From IMG/VR virus record IMGVR_UViG_3300044530_000503, positions 1-39,987 of that record: a DNA stretch of 39,987 nt, one strand, 5' to 3'. The position numbers and the translations under genes were made by a program. Source of the DNA: a virus. Shown here piece after piece: positions 1 through 8,684 of this stretch; within the stretch, counting starts at the first letter, position 1; each line of letters begins with the position of its first letter. Under the pieces are notes generated by a model. That model made no database searches. It was not told the DNA's origin and was given only the letters and a program-made list of their open reading frames with translations.

Positions 1-259
1 GGTGTAGCGGCCCAGTTCGCGGCTGTCAGGATTGAATAGGTTCTTCCAAGTCGGCCCTACGATGGCTTCGCAAAGCTCCGCAAGGCTGAAATCTTCAGCG
101 CGCAGGTGACGATCCTTAAGGATGCGATTGCCCGCAAAGTCCTTGTAGTCGTTGCCTGCCTTATCGCATAACCCAAGGCCATTCTTCATTTCGGTCAAGA
201 AACGAAGGCGGCCGTTAGATTGCTTTGATCGAGACTCAAACAGGTCGCGAAGCTTAATC
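1..259. repeat. Terminal direct repeat, left copy (circular overlap)
   Basis: Bases 1-259 repeat 39729-39987 with four substitutions, at 31, 34, 52 and 133. All four fall at third codon positions of the capsid gene and are synonymous. The simplest reading is an assembly overlap of a circular or circularly permuted genome, with the two ends drawn from slightly different strains. Confidence 0.93.
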
Positions 260-273
260 GTGTTAACACTCAT
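1..273 (-). CDS. Major capsid protein, N-terminal part (continues across the circle join)
   Basis: This is the 5' end of the major capsid gene. The ATG at 271-273 follows a good ribosome binding site (AAAGGGGA, about 6 nt upstream). The 91 codons run exactly to base 1 and are continued in the same frame by 38649-39728 at the other end of the contig. Joined, the protein is 450 residues. Its N-terminus starts MSVNTIKLRDLFESRSKQ and is rich in charged helix-like sequence, as in capsid N-arms. The assignment rests mainly on position (after the protease-scaffold and decoration genes) and size. The 259 bases duplicated at both window ends lie inside this gene. Confidence 0.75.
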   Translation of the reverse strand, partial: MSVNTIKLRDLFESRSKQSNGRLRFLTEMKNGLGLCDKAGNDYKDFAGNRILKDRHLRAEDFSLAELCEAIVGPTWKNLFNPDSRELGRYT

Positions 274-293
274 TCTATTCCCCTTTCGTTAAG

Positions 294-1109
294 TTAGGAT
301 CCGATGGTGGCGTACCACGCCGCTCCGTCGCAAAAGAAGATTCCGGTCTTGGTTGCCGCCACCGATCCGATGGTTGTTGCGCCTGCGTTTTTCACCGTGA
401 ATGCGTGAGTTGCGGCCGCATTGTTTACCACGTAGAACACCAAGCCCTTGGATGATGCGACGGCTGGGAGCGTCACAACACGGGTGCCAGTTGGGACACC
501 GACTTGAATGGAGGCGGAAGCCACGGTCAATGTGGTATCGGCAGCAGCGGCCAAAGTGCCGGGCCCTGCAACCTGACCGCTACCAACCTGTCGTGCGTTT
601 GGATTAGCAAAACTAACTTGGTTCTTTCCGAGCAGTCTCACTCGCACAAGTGTCGTTGCAGTCGAGTACTTGTTAACAACGTAACCGATTGCAAGATTTG
701 GCTGTGATACCGCTACCACAGATTGGTCTGCAATGTCACCCACGGCCCCTGTAGCAGCGGAAAGCACGCCGACTAGGTCTCCGCACTCAAACGTGGCCGA
801 GGCGCAGGTAGCCTCGTATACGACGTCTGTGCCGATCAGGATCCCAGTGATTGGAAAATCGGGATACCCAGTGGTTGTCTGAGCAGCAATGCGGCCCTGT
901 TGAGCGACTCCGACAAATGATGCGGCAATAGTTGCCTGATCAATTGCGGCCGTTCCCGAGCCGGTTGCTGCGCTAAGTGGCACGGCTGCTGTACCGTTCC
1001 AATAGAGCAGGTCGCCGATGCTAATCTGAGTCGAAGCAGGGACATTCAAAACAGTGGTTGTAATACCCGATGGCAAAACAAACCGACTTCCACCAAAAGT
1101 GCTGCCCAT
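294..1109 (-). CDS. Putative capsid decoration or head-fibre-like protein
   Basis: The 271-residue protein is rich in Ala, Gly, Thr and Val with predicted beta structure throughout and no catalytic motif. The N-terminal part (about residues 1-165) resembles a small beta-barrel cement protein. The C-terminal part (about 185-271) contains VVTLPAVASSKGLVFYVVNN and ends AAWYATIGS, a pattern seen in phage surface or fibre modules. The gene lies between the protease-scaffold gene and the major capsid gene, the usual place for a decoration protein. The ATG at 1109 follows AGGAG, which overlaps the stop of the preceding gene. The capsid gene starts 20 nt downstream. The role is inferred from place and composition. 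Confidence 0.6.
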   Translation of the reverse strand: MGSTFGGSRFVLPSGITTTVLNVPASTQISIGDLLYWNGTAAVPLSAATGSGTAAIDQATIAASFVGVAQQGRIAAQTTTGYPDFPITGILIGTDVVYEATCASATFECGDLVGVLSAATGAVGDIADQSVVAVSQPNLAIGYVVNKYSTATTLVRVRLLGKNQVSFANPNARQVGSGQVAGPGTLAAAADTTLTVASASIQVGVPTGTRVVTLPAVASSKGLVFYVVNNAAATHAFTVKNAGATTIGSVAATKTGIFFCDGAAWYATIGS

Positions 1110-1119
1110 TATTTACTCC

Positions 1120-3114
1120 TTAGGATCTGAGCCAGTTGAATACGTTGTCGCCCGTGTGAACCTTGCTTTCGGTCATTGGCATCATACTACCAGACGACTT
1201 TGGTTTGCGCGCCTTAGCTGCTAGTTTGATTCGCAAGATGCAACGTCGCTGTGCAATTTCAGGAAGCAACCGAAGATCTTTGTATAGGCCTTCGGTCAGC
1301 GTTACGCCATTGTTGCGACAGAATGTGTTTAATCGACGGCGCTTACTTTCCATGGGCATCCTATCCTCTTCGTTGTTGTCAACTGCTTCCTTAACTAAAG
1401 ACTTTGCCCGTTTTGCTGCATCTGGATAAGACAAGCCGCGATGCAAGCCTACGTTTATTGCGGATTGCATCTTAGGGGACTGCTTTTCAAAGTGCGCATC
1501 CCACTCCCTAGAAGTTTTACCTACGTTATCCGATGAGCCTTCCATGGCCATCTTTTCTTCGTCATCTGAGTATTCTTCTTCGGTGTAGCGGTCTTCTGCC
1601 TCAATTGCCAATTCGTCGTCGGCTTCGTCCATTGGCATATCGTCGGCTTCAGGCATCATTTCATCTTCGTCGTTTATTGACTCATCAATATCCCAATCGC
1701 CTGATTTGGCCGCAGACAAAGATTTTTCGGCGTCAAAACACTTTTGTTTTGAATCCGACAGCAAGTTGCCAATATTATTCAAATACTTCTTTAATTGTTT
1801 TCCGGAAACATGGTTGCTCAAATTCGACACTATCACTGAAGCATCATGCAACTTCTGCCTAGCCTCAGAAGCTAGGCTGTCTGCCTTTTGGACCAACGGC
1901 TTAACCTTGGCAGCGTACTCTTGCTTGCCGGAATCACTCGCTTCAGTCATCTCTTCTTCCGAAGGATCCTCTACGGGCATGTCTTCGGCTTCGGTCATCA
2001 TTTCATCTTCGTCGTTCATGTTTTCTTCCTCAGAAAAGTTTTCCGATCCATCGGCTCCGGGGTGCAGCATGTGAACAAGATCTGTTTTTACTTTGTTAGC
2101 AACGTTAATAGCATTGCTTAGGTCGCTTCTTATTTTCGTAAACTTTTGCTTAGTCTTTGGACCTACATCATTGCTTTTGATAAAGTCACTAACTCCAGCG
2201 TTTATGCTATGCATTTGCTTTACAGCGTTTTCAAATTGTTTTTCAAGGCTCACGATGCTACTAGATATTTGATTTGACTCAGTCATCTCTTTGTCTTCGT
2301 CGTTAGGCATGTCGGCCTCCTCTATTGTTTTTACAATCTTTCCTCCACTCCATTCATAATGCATTTTTGGAGAAGTCCCAAGAGTTGAGTAACTTCCCGA
2401 TTTTGGGCTTTTAGCAATAGCCAAAAGTAAGCCGTAATTGTTCACATTTTTTGTATCAGAAGTGCCACCGTTTGATGAGATGGTGGTTTCTGCTTCTTTT
2501 GATAAAACAAGGACTTTCTTGCCGCCTGAAATTTGATATGTTTTAAGATTCATCTTCCATACGTTTGCGCGTGAACTTTTATTGTCTTCGGCTTTTGATT
2601 CTTTAGCTTTCATGCGTGTGCGCGCCTCCCGTAGTGACTTTGTTGTGGCTGGGTCCGCTACTAAATCAACGTGTCGAACTTCCACGATTGAGTTTACCAC
2701 AAAACAGCCATCGTCGTCTTCTTGCCCGTCGCCCTGCGCATTGTGGGATAGTCCAAACGTGTCGTTCATGTCGTTGCGTTCTGCCGCTTCGCAGATGCGT
2801 TCAGCCATAGGGTGCGACTTGAGGAACATCAGGTCGCCGTAAAGCCCTTCGCCTTCGACATACTTGACGTTGATCAGTTTGCCAAAACGATCTTCTGCGT
2901 TGCGAACGTCGCCCGACTCAGCCGGGTGATTGATGTTTACCTTGATGCCTTCGTATAGGCTTTTAGCTTTTCGTACCGCTTCGGGCATATACTTGCGGTT
3001 GTTGTCGCTGACAAGACCTAGAATTTTGACGCCACGAATGATGCCTTCGTCTCGATCCACTTCCATGGCGGCGGACGATGTGACTGCCTCGATTGTGCGA
3101 ATGGTTCTTGCCAT
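1120..3114 (-). CDS. Prohead protease-scaffold fusion with modular insertions
   Basis: The 664-residue protein has an N-terminal capsid-maturation protease-like domain (about residues 1-170). Candidate catalytic residues are His in VNINHPAES and Ser in FGLSHNAQG, followed by SIVEVRHVDLVADPA, a layout like HK97-fold prohead serine proteases. The remainder looks like scaffold. Three acidic linkers containing the motif NDEDxxM (with E/A-D-M-P nearby) separate helical, Lys-rich modules, and a basic C-terminal segment follows. The inserted modules (roughly 1690-2580) are visibly richer in A+T than the protease part. The gene sits between the SPP1 gp7-like and decoration genes. Protease cleavage of the scaffold before DNA packaging is the expected role. 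The catalytic assignment is by eye. Confidence 0.72.
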   Translation of the reverse strand: MARTIRTIEAVTSSAAMEVDRDEGIIRGVKILGLVSDNNRKYMPEAVRKAKSLYEGIKVNINHPAESGDVRNAEDRFGKLINVKYVEGEGLYGDLMFLKSHPMAERICEAAERNDMNDTFGLSHNAQGDGQEDDDGCFVVNSIVEVRHVDLVADPATTKSLREARTRMKAKESKAEDNKSSRANVWKMNLKTYQISGGKKVLVLSKEAETTISSNGGTSDTKNVNNYGLLLAIAKSPKSGSYSTLGTSPKMHYEWSGGKIVKTIEEADMPNDEDKEMTESNQISSSIVSLEKQFENAVKQMHSINAGVSDFIKSNDVGPKTKQKFTKIRSDLSNAINVANKVKTDLVHMLHPGADGSENFSEEENMNDEDEMMTEAEDMPVEDPSEEEMTEASDSGKQEYAAKVKPLVQKADSLASEARQKLHDASVIVSNLSNHVSGKQLKKYLNNIGNLLSDSKQKCFDAEKSLSAAKSGDWDIDESINDEDEMMPEADDMPMDEADDELAIEAEDRYTEEEYSDDEEKMAMEGSSDNVGKTSREWDAHFEKQSPKMQSAINVGLHRGLSYPDAAKRAKSLVKEAVDNNEEDRMPMESKRRRLNTFCRNNGVTLTEGLYKDLRLLPEIAQRRCILRIKLAAKARKPKSSGSMMPMTESKVHTGDNVFNWLRS
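1654..1674. repeat. Direct repeat in scaffold acidic linker, copy 1
   Basis: A 21-base stretch encoding part of the linker NDEDEMM is identical to 1996-2016. The repeats flank one helical module of the protease-scaffold protein. A degenerate third copy of the linker lies near 2286-2310. Confidence 0.85.
1996..2016. repeat. Direct repeat in scaffold acidic linker, copy 2
   Basis: This is the partner of 1654-1674. Together the two copies bracket about 320 bp coding for a Lys-rich helical module, and they could allow module gain or loss by homologous recombination. Confidence 0.85.
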
Positions 3115-3146
3115 GTGTACTTTGTACCTCTATTGCAATAGCCGTG

Positions 3147-4526
3147 TCAACTTCTGCGACGTTTTTGGCCCTTCCTAGCCTTTATTTTTGATCGTACTAG
3201 GTCAGCGAACCTTGAGCCGGTTGTCGATCTGCTAGGCCGTTTCTTGGGCTCAGGACGTTTTCTTGTTGCTGGTTCGGCTGGAAGATATCCGTACGTAGTA
3301 ATTTGGCGATGCAATTCAGAACGGTCAGCAATAATGTCGCTGACACGTTTGATTCTGTCAACTCTGCGCCGTGGTGTCTCTGCGACTATTTCGTTGTGCG
3401 GTAACAGTGTTCCTGACCGTGGATCGACCATCGCTGCCCACCTGAGTGGTTCTCCGGGTTGCAACTTTTGACGGGCTGCGGCCATACGACGCGCGCCTAC
3501 GGCCCAACGCCTTTCCGCTTCGCTGGCGTGATCAAACCATCGGTCGTATGTTCGTGGATCAGGGATGACTGACCCAGCAACGTCGGCGAATAATGCTTTA
3601 AGTGCGGGATCATCTTCTACCGCTTTAGACGGCTGCATGACCGCTGATAATGTGCATCGGCAATTATACGCAACAGATCCATCTTCCTCGATTGGTGGCC
3701 GTGGCATTTGAAGCATAGACGGCTGACCGGGCTCCGGATTGCGATAGTAGATTGTGCCGTGTCGAGCCGCATGATGCGGGCGAACTCTCCAGTCTAGAAT
3801 TGCGTGAATCTGGTAACCGATGACAAGTGGCCCAAGATTCTCGTACATGGCTAGAGTTGCTTCGGTCGATGCGCGTAGTGATTCCGTGCGTGAAATCCTT
3901 CGGGCCGATGTCATGACATTATCGACTACTGGTGCCAGCCGAGCAGTCAATTGTTGTACCGATTCACCTTGGAGTAGCGCCAGCGACACTTGTGCGGCTA
4001 GTACGGCAGGCGGTGCCAATTCCGATTGAGAAGCAAATCGTTGTTCCCAGCTTGTGCCGTGTGTTGGCGAATACACAATGCGATCGACATCTTGCTCGTC
4101 GTCGTTTGGGAGCAGCATCGCTTCGATTTGTGCGCGCTCGGCTGGGGTAGCACGGCGGCCTTCAGTTACCGGCACAATTGTCCTGTTGGCTATGTTGGCT
4201 CTGTTGCCTGCCAACGCCAGATTGATGTATTCGACTGGCACTGATCCAACTAAGTCTTTGGCAGTTTGTATGCGCGATTGCTTTACGATGCGTCTAAGAG
4301 TGTCGCCTGTACCAGCGACTGCGGTCTTGTTGATCTCCGCTAGTAACCCAGCCAGCAAGTGTTGCGTATTAAGATTAATTGGTCGTTCAGCCAACAAGGC
4401 TTGAATCTTTTTCCAAATGCCTCGAATCTTTCTGTCAATAATGTCTGCGCGTTCGTCAGACTTTACAAGCGTATCTACACGCATGATTCCTTGTCGAGCC
4501 GCTATGCGTGATGAAACGTAATTCAT
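3147..4526 (-). CDS. SPP1 gp7-like head morphogenesis (minor head) protein
   Basis: The 459-residue protein carries the hallmarks of the phage Mu F/SPP1 gp7 minor head family. These are ARRISRTESLRASTEA, then WRVRPHHAARHGTIY, and a Cys-containing end AYNCRCTLSAV (about residues 210-300). Proteins of this family bind the portal and take part in head assembly or DNA ejection. The C-terminal 60 residues are strongly basic. The start overlaps the portal stop by 4 nt (ATGA), implying translational coupling. The gene order portal, gp7-like, protease-scaffold supports the call. Confidence 0.85.
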   Translation of the reverse strand: MNYVSSRIAARQGIMRVDTLVKSDERADIIDRKIRGIWKKIQALLAERPINLNTQHLLAGLLAEINKTAVAGTGDTLRRIVKQSRIQTAKDLVGSVPVEYINLALAGNRANIANRTIVPVTEGRRATPAERAQIEAMLLPNDDEQDVDRIVYSPTHGTSWEQRFASQSELAPPAVLAAQVSLALLQGESVQQLTARLAPVVDNVMTSARRISRTESLRASTEATLAMYENLGPLVIGYQIHAILDWRVRPHHAARHGTIYYRNPEPGQPSMLQMPRPPIEEDGSVAYNCRCTLSAVMQPSKAVEDDPALKALFADVAGSVIPDPRTYDRWFDHASEAERRWAVGARRMAAARQKLQPGEPLRWAAMVDPRSGTLLPHNEIVAETPRRRVDRIKRVSDIIADRSELHRQITTYGYLPAEPATRKRPEPKKRPSRSTTGSRFADLVRSKIKARKGQKRRRS

Positions 4527-6172
4527 AGCCGATCCCTGATTGTGAAGTCGCTTGCTTCTTCCGTGTTTTCTTCAGGCTGATCGTCTTGTTGTTTAGGCGC
4601 AACCTGCGGTGCAGGAGCAGGGTAATCGGTGCCGCTATCCTCCTGAGAAACGCTACTGGTGTTACCCATCTGCTCGGCATATTCCTGCTGATTTGTTATC
4701 TCGGTGTCCCAGTCAAGTCCTAGCTCTTGCGCAACAGTTTGGCGTGATTTGATGCCCAGCGTCACATAGGTCTGGTTTGCGCTAGCCGTGCCACTTGCGT
4801 CTTGAACCTCAAGCTGCGGAGCGGTTGCCACGATGTCAATGTATTTCATCGTGGCCTGCGGAAGCTTTCCAGCGTCGATTGCGTTTTGAATGACCGCACG
4901 AATCACTCGTAGGAAAGTTCGCTCGTACAGCTTTTGCAGCCGTTTGCAATGGCGCAGGAATGGCGACTCGGCCGTCATGCTGGAAGCATAATTGTTATTT
5001 GAGGCGTCGGCGCTGACTAGCCATTCTGGTGCGTTATGCCGATTCCCTGCGCTGCGTAGCAATGCCTGCATAATCTCAAGATGCCCGGATGAATTAGCGG
5101 CCGCTGGTGGTGGCACGTAGTTCATGCCTTTCGGAATGTCCATAAACGTGCCGGACTTGATCTGCTGAAAGTCTGTGCCCTTCTGTGTGACTGGGCTGTA
5201 CTGAGTGTAATCGGAAGCGGCATTGATGAACGTATCGACCTGCCCAACCGATGAAGCGTCGTGTTGTCGCACACCGGCAATTGCTGCTTGGACGGCTGCA
5301 CCCTCGCCTAGATTGGTTCGCAGTTTCGTGGCTGTAGCAAATGCGTCTAACGTGTCGTAAGAGAAGTCGGATAGGCCGCGTTTGATGTTTCGCTTGACGT
5401 TCACCTTCATATGGATCATTTCATCGGCTGGCACTTCCTCTGCTGACATTGGATTGCTCGATCCATCTTCGCCAGCAGATGCAACGTATGCGACCGAGTA
5501 GCCCAGAATGTTGCACACATCGTCAGGGTCGGTTTTGATGCCGTAAGAAAAGTCGTACAAGGAGCCGCCGGGCGGCATGAATACTTGCTCAGGCTCTACG
5601 ACCCGCACCATCGTGCTGCCGTCTTCTTGTGCAAATAGACGCAGGAAGAATTCGCCGTCTTCTCGTGAGCGAGTAAACAATTCCTGTTCCATTTCCGACC
5701 ATGCGTTTTCTTCGACAAACTTGTCGATCGTGTCTTGGATGCGAACCATGATGTTTTCGGGCACGTTGCGGTTTGGCTTTGCGACCACATCGTACTGATA
5801 CCCAGAACCAATCACGTATGAACAAAGGCCATTAACCAGCCCCTGAGCATTTGGGCTCATCGTGGCGATCAGGCGAGCTTGCGCACGAATCAATGACAGT
5901 TGCTGCTCGCTATACCAAAATGGAAAGTTTCCGCCGTAGCGTCGATCAGTTGGCTGTGTAATTGGGTAGGCCATCTGGCCGCCGTCTTTGTAGCGTGCCA
6001 GCAGGTCCACGTAGGACGACAACCAATAGTCTGAGTCGGCATACGATTCAGTGAGTTTTACCTTGCGCTGCAAGTGATTGATGCGGATTTGTTCTTCAAG
6101 GTTCTCACGGATTTGTCGCGGCGATTGTTGCTGCGGCCTGTTGCCGAACAGTCGCTCAAACCATGTAGTCAT
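4523..6172 (-). CDS. Portal protein
   Basis: The 549-residue protein has the size and sequence character of a phage portal. Examples are the early segment SLIRAQARLIATMSPNAQGL, the acidic segment GEFFLRLFAQEDGSTMVRVVEPEQV, and a clip/stem-like region followed by a low-complexity Pro/Gln/Glu C-terminus. Portals form the dodecameric channel through which DNA enters and leaves the head. It overlaps the large terminase by 4 nt (6169-6172) and the gp7-like gene by 4 nt, so the three are translationally coupled. The assignment rests on this context together with the sequence. Confidence 0.85.
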   Translation of the reverse strand: MTTWFERLFGNRPQQQSPRQIRENLEEQIRINHLQRKVKLTESYADSDYWLSSYVDLLARYKDGGQMAYPITQPTDRRYGGNFPFWYSEQQLSLIRAQARLIATMSPNAQGLVNGLCSYVIGSGYQYDVVAKPNRNVPENIMVRIQDTIDKFVEENAWSEMEQELFTRSREDGEFFLRLFAQEDGSTMVRVVEPEQVFMPPGGSLYDFSYGIKTDPDDVCNILGYSVAYVASAGEDGSSNPMSAEEVPADEMIHMKVNVKRNIKRGLSDFSYDTLDAFATATKLRTNLGEGAAVQAAIAGVRQHDASSVGQVDTFINAASDYTQYSPVTQKGTDFQQIKSGTFMDIPKGMNYVPPPAAANSSGHLEIMQALLRSAGNRHNAPEWLVSADASNNNYASSMTAESPFLRHCKRLQKLYERTFLRVIRAVIQNAIDAGKLPQATMKYIDIVATAPQLEVQDASGTASANQTYVTLGIKSRQTVAQELGLDWDTEITNQQEYAEQMGNTSSVSQEDSGTDYPAPAPQVAPKQQDDQPEENTEEASDFTIRDRL

Positions 6173-7410
6173 ACTCCAACCCTCTTAACGATTCTTGAGT
6201 GACGGCCGTTGTATAGGTCGATCATAACACGCAGCGCCATTTCAAGCGAATCGGGGCCGTCGTCGTGTTTGCCTGTCGGAAAGTCACGCAATTGAGAAAC
6301 GAGCAGCTTAGTGCCAATGCTATTAGATTTGAACCGGATCGTTCGCTGCGCCAAATATGGCCCAAGGCGACGGATACGAACTTGCTTGGACACCGTATTG
6401 ACAAGCTGAATGACGGGACAAGGCATGCCAGCAGTCCTAGCACGCTCTTGAATTTGAACAGCCAGCAGTTGTTGGAATTGATTTGATTCGACAGCCACAC
6501 CATCTGCCTTAAACTTTGTTTGTGTTTCAAGAACGGTGCTGACAATCTCTTCTGTACTGCGACGTTCTAGATTGGCTTCGCAGTAAAGTATCCCGTCAGC
6601 GTCCCTACCTAGTTTGACAATAGCGGAGTAGTCGCCGGACTTGCCGTCTGATCCTTTCGACGGATCAACGCCAATTGTTTTGATGACAACGGTGCTGGGC
6701 CACTCGTCGAACCAGATCGAATCGGCAAAGTATTCTGACGGCCACTCGCTTCCGTCCGGGTCAACGAATAACCCAGCAAGCTCTTGATCCGCAAACTTTC
6801 CAGCGTATTCGCCTTGCAAGTTCTTAATAAATTGCTGGCTTAGGAACGGGTTGGCATAAGTCGAACTGTGATGAAGCGACGACCCCGGTCTATTCTTGCC
6901 AAATGTTTCATATGTCCAATGACTTTGGCCCTTCGGCGTGAATGTGGCAGACAACCAGCCCGCGCTGGATTGTTCACGCAGGCCACCGATTGCGATTAGG
7001 TAGGCGTCGTGATCCATGATAGATGCTTCGTCTAGCCAGATGCCGGTTAGGTTAGGGCCGCGAAGACGTTCTGGTCGATCTGCTGATCGGAATAGGATTT
7101 CACTACCGCCGGGAAGTTTAATAGACGGCGGGCTGACACGCATCTTGGACGGATCAAAACAATGTAGTTGAATTGCGATTTGTTTAAACGATCTCAACGT
7201 CACATCGGCTAACACGTTGTAAGTAGGGGCGATAACCATATACAAACGGCCACGACCTTCAGGACGGGTGGCACGACGAATCATGTCGTATGCGCCGATG
7301 AAAGTTTTGCCTGCACCACGACCGCCCACGAATCCACGATACGGCTGCATGCAGGCAGTGAATTCAGCCTGTGTACGGTGCAACGGCACTGTCAGGCGTT
7401 TGTGGCGCAT
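6169..7410 (-). CDS. terL: Terminase large subunit
   Basis: This ATP-driven DNA packaging motor and nuclease has 413 residues. The Walker A motif GGRGAGKT is at about residues 29-36 and the Walker B IWLDEAS at about 124-130. The C-terminal RNase H-like nuclease is marked by IGVDPSKGSDGKSGDYSAI, an ESNQ segment, and HDDGPDSLEMA near the end. ATG at 7408-7410 was chosen over TTG at 7416 because GAGGAG lies 7 nt upstream. The start lies 47 nt inside the small-subunit gene, a usual arrangement. The stop overlaps the portal start. Confidence 0.95.
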   Translation of the reverse strand: MRHKRLTVPLHRTQAEFTACMQPYRGFVGGRGAGKTFIGAYDMIRRATRPEGRGRLYMVIAPTYNVLADVTLRSFKQIAIQLHCFDPSKMRVSPPSIKLPGGSEILFRSADRPERLRGPNLTGIWLDEASIMDHDAYLIAIGGLREQSSAGWLSATFTPKGQSHWTYETFGKNRPGSSLHHSSTYANPFLSQQFIKNLQGEYAGKFADQELAGLFVDPDGSEWPSEYFADSIWFDEWPSTVVIKTIGVDPSKGSDGKSGDYSAIVKLGRDADGILYCEANLERRSTEEIVSTVLETQTKFKADGVAVESNQFQQLLAVQIQERARTAGMPCPVIQLVNTVSKQVRIRRLGPYLAQRTIRFKSNSIGTKLLVSQLRDFPTGKHDDGPDSLEMALRVMIDLYNGRHSRIVKRVGV

Positions 7411-7747
7411 CAACAATCTCCTCTGCGATCTCTACCTGTATCGACTCGACCTGTTGATATTCTTGACGTTCAATGTAACCACGCTTCCTACCCTGCGTTT
7501 TAAGCAAGAAACAAACGGCCCATGCCTGCCCATTGCCAACTGCTTCGATTAACTTTGCCTCAGCGAAGTCAAGTACCCGATTGCGTTCCGTCTCAATGAT
7601 CTCACGAATAGCTGGTTTCTTTTGGGCACGGTGAAAGATCGTGGCGGGATCGCATCCTAAGTTTTGCGCCGCAAGATATACCAGTCCCCTCGCGCGGGTT
7701 ATTGCGGCGATCATTTGTTTGTCTGTGAACTTGGGCCTGTTTGCCAT
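7364..7747 (-). CDS. terS: Terminase small subunit
   Basis: The 127-residue protein has an N-terminal helix-turn-helix (LVYLAAQNLGCDPATIFHRA) and a helical segment (IIETERNRVLDFAEAKLIEA) followed by LLKTQGRKRGY, typical of small terminase subunits that recognise the packaging site and form the oligomeric ring. ATG at 7745-7747 (MANRPKF) was chosen because GGAAAC lies about 6 nt upstream. A longer reading starting at 7789 would run into the glycosyltransferase gene. It precedes and overlaps the large subunit. Confidence 0.88.
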   Translation of the reverse strand: MANRPKFTDKQMIAAITRARGLVYLAAQNLGCDPATIFHRAQKKPAIREIIETERNRVLDFAEAKLIEAVGNGQAWAVCFLLKTQGRKRGYIERQEYQQVESIQVEIAEEIVDAPQTPDSAVAPYTG

Positions 7748-7748
7748 G

Positions 7749-8684
7749 TTATTGTTTCCGCTTAGACGATGCAATTTTAGGCGTGGCAATATGTGGCGGA
7801 TTCTTTGCCTGCTTGCGAATCTCTTCGCGCAGGATCAAAGGGACCGCATCACGCCAACAAATCTTGTGATGAATCCTTCTATTAGTGGTATTCAGCATTG
7901 AAACTTTGACTGCGGATGGGCAAAGCATGACCGTATAGAAAGACTTTTGATACGTGCCCGACTCAAGATAGGCGTCGCTCATGCCACCGCTGCTTTGCTG
8001 TGTCGAAGCTTGATTCAACGAGAAGAACGGGATCGTGCAAAACAATTCTCCAATGTTGCCAAGCGCCACATACGTGTTCACATCTTCGTTCAGCCTTCCT
8101 CGAAACGTGAACGGGCGTTCAGAGTCGCAGAAGAATGAATTCATGCACTTGCGCCTCATCTTTGGCTCTGCGGCAAATGGTTTGTTGTTTTTGCCTCCGA
8201 TGAAATCTCCGCCTTGCGCCATGGCAACCGATGTGCAATTAGTCGCTTTCAAGAATTCAACGAACGCATGAAACACTTTGTTTAAGTATTTGGTGCCAAG
8301 TAAGTGATCTGGGTATTGGCCAGAGCCTGTTATTCTGAATTGAAAGTTAGTGTAGTCGTCGTCAAATTGTACAAACCATCTATACCCTAGTTCTTTAGCA
8401 ATACTGAACGATGCGTTTCGCGCATGCGCCGTGGTCCTACGTTTGTCAAAGTTGTCCATTTCATCTATCTTGTCTGCCCACGCCTTCTTGTCAAATATCT
8501 TTACTGCGTCACCGTAAAGCTTTTGATATTCAGCGATAGTATCGTCTTCGTTATCGACGATGTAAAAGATAGGCCCTGTGTACCCTGCATTGCGCACAGT
8601 AGTTGTGGTTTTGATATTGTTTGGCCTGCCGTGCGTGATAATAAAAACGGCAAAGTTGTCTGGGTGCGAATCACTCTTGCTCAT
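7749..8684 (-). CDS. Putative TET-associated-type glycosyltransferase (GT-A fold)
   Basis: The 311-residue protein has the layout of GT-A glycosyltransferases. FAVFIITHGRPNNIKTT at the N-terminus is the nucleotide-sugar binding strand, YIVDNEDD follows, then DNFDKRRTTAHARNAS, and the DxD-type metal site FVQFDDDY is at residues about 104-111. This pattern matches my recollection of the TAGT family found in phage operons for base hypermodification. No TET/JBP oxygenase, hydroxymethylase or thymidylate-synthase-like gene was recognised in this genome, so the acceptor is unknown. It overlaps the ParB-like gene by 14 nt. SD GAGGAAGAAC precedes the ATG. Confidence 0.68.
   Translation of the reverse strand: MSKSDSHPDNFAVFIITHGRPNNIKTTTTVRNAGYTGPIFYIVDNEDDTIAEYQKLYGDAVKIFDKKAWADKIDEMDNFDKRRTTAHARNASFSIAKELGYRWFVQFDDDYTNFQFRITGSGQYPDHLLGTKYLNKVFHAFVEFLKATNCTSVAMAQGGDFIGGKNNKPFAAEPKMRRKCMNSFFCDSERPFTFRGRLNEDVNTYVALGNIGELFCTIPFFSLNQASTQQSSGGMSDAYLESGTYQKSFYTVMLCPSAVKVSMLNTTNRRIHHKICWRDAVPLILREEIRKQAKNPPHIATPKIASSKRKQ

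Noticed and set aside
1-259. Terminal repeat considered as a functional fixed-end direct repeat of the virion
   Set aside because: It lies inside the capsid coding frame and the copies differ silently, which fits an assembly overlap better than a packaging terminus.
2030-2042. Second CUGANGA-like match on the minus strand (CTGAGGA followed by GAAAA)
   Set aside because: It lies in the protease-scaffold coding sequence with no stem II or flanking helices, so it is not a hammerhead.
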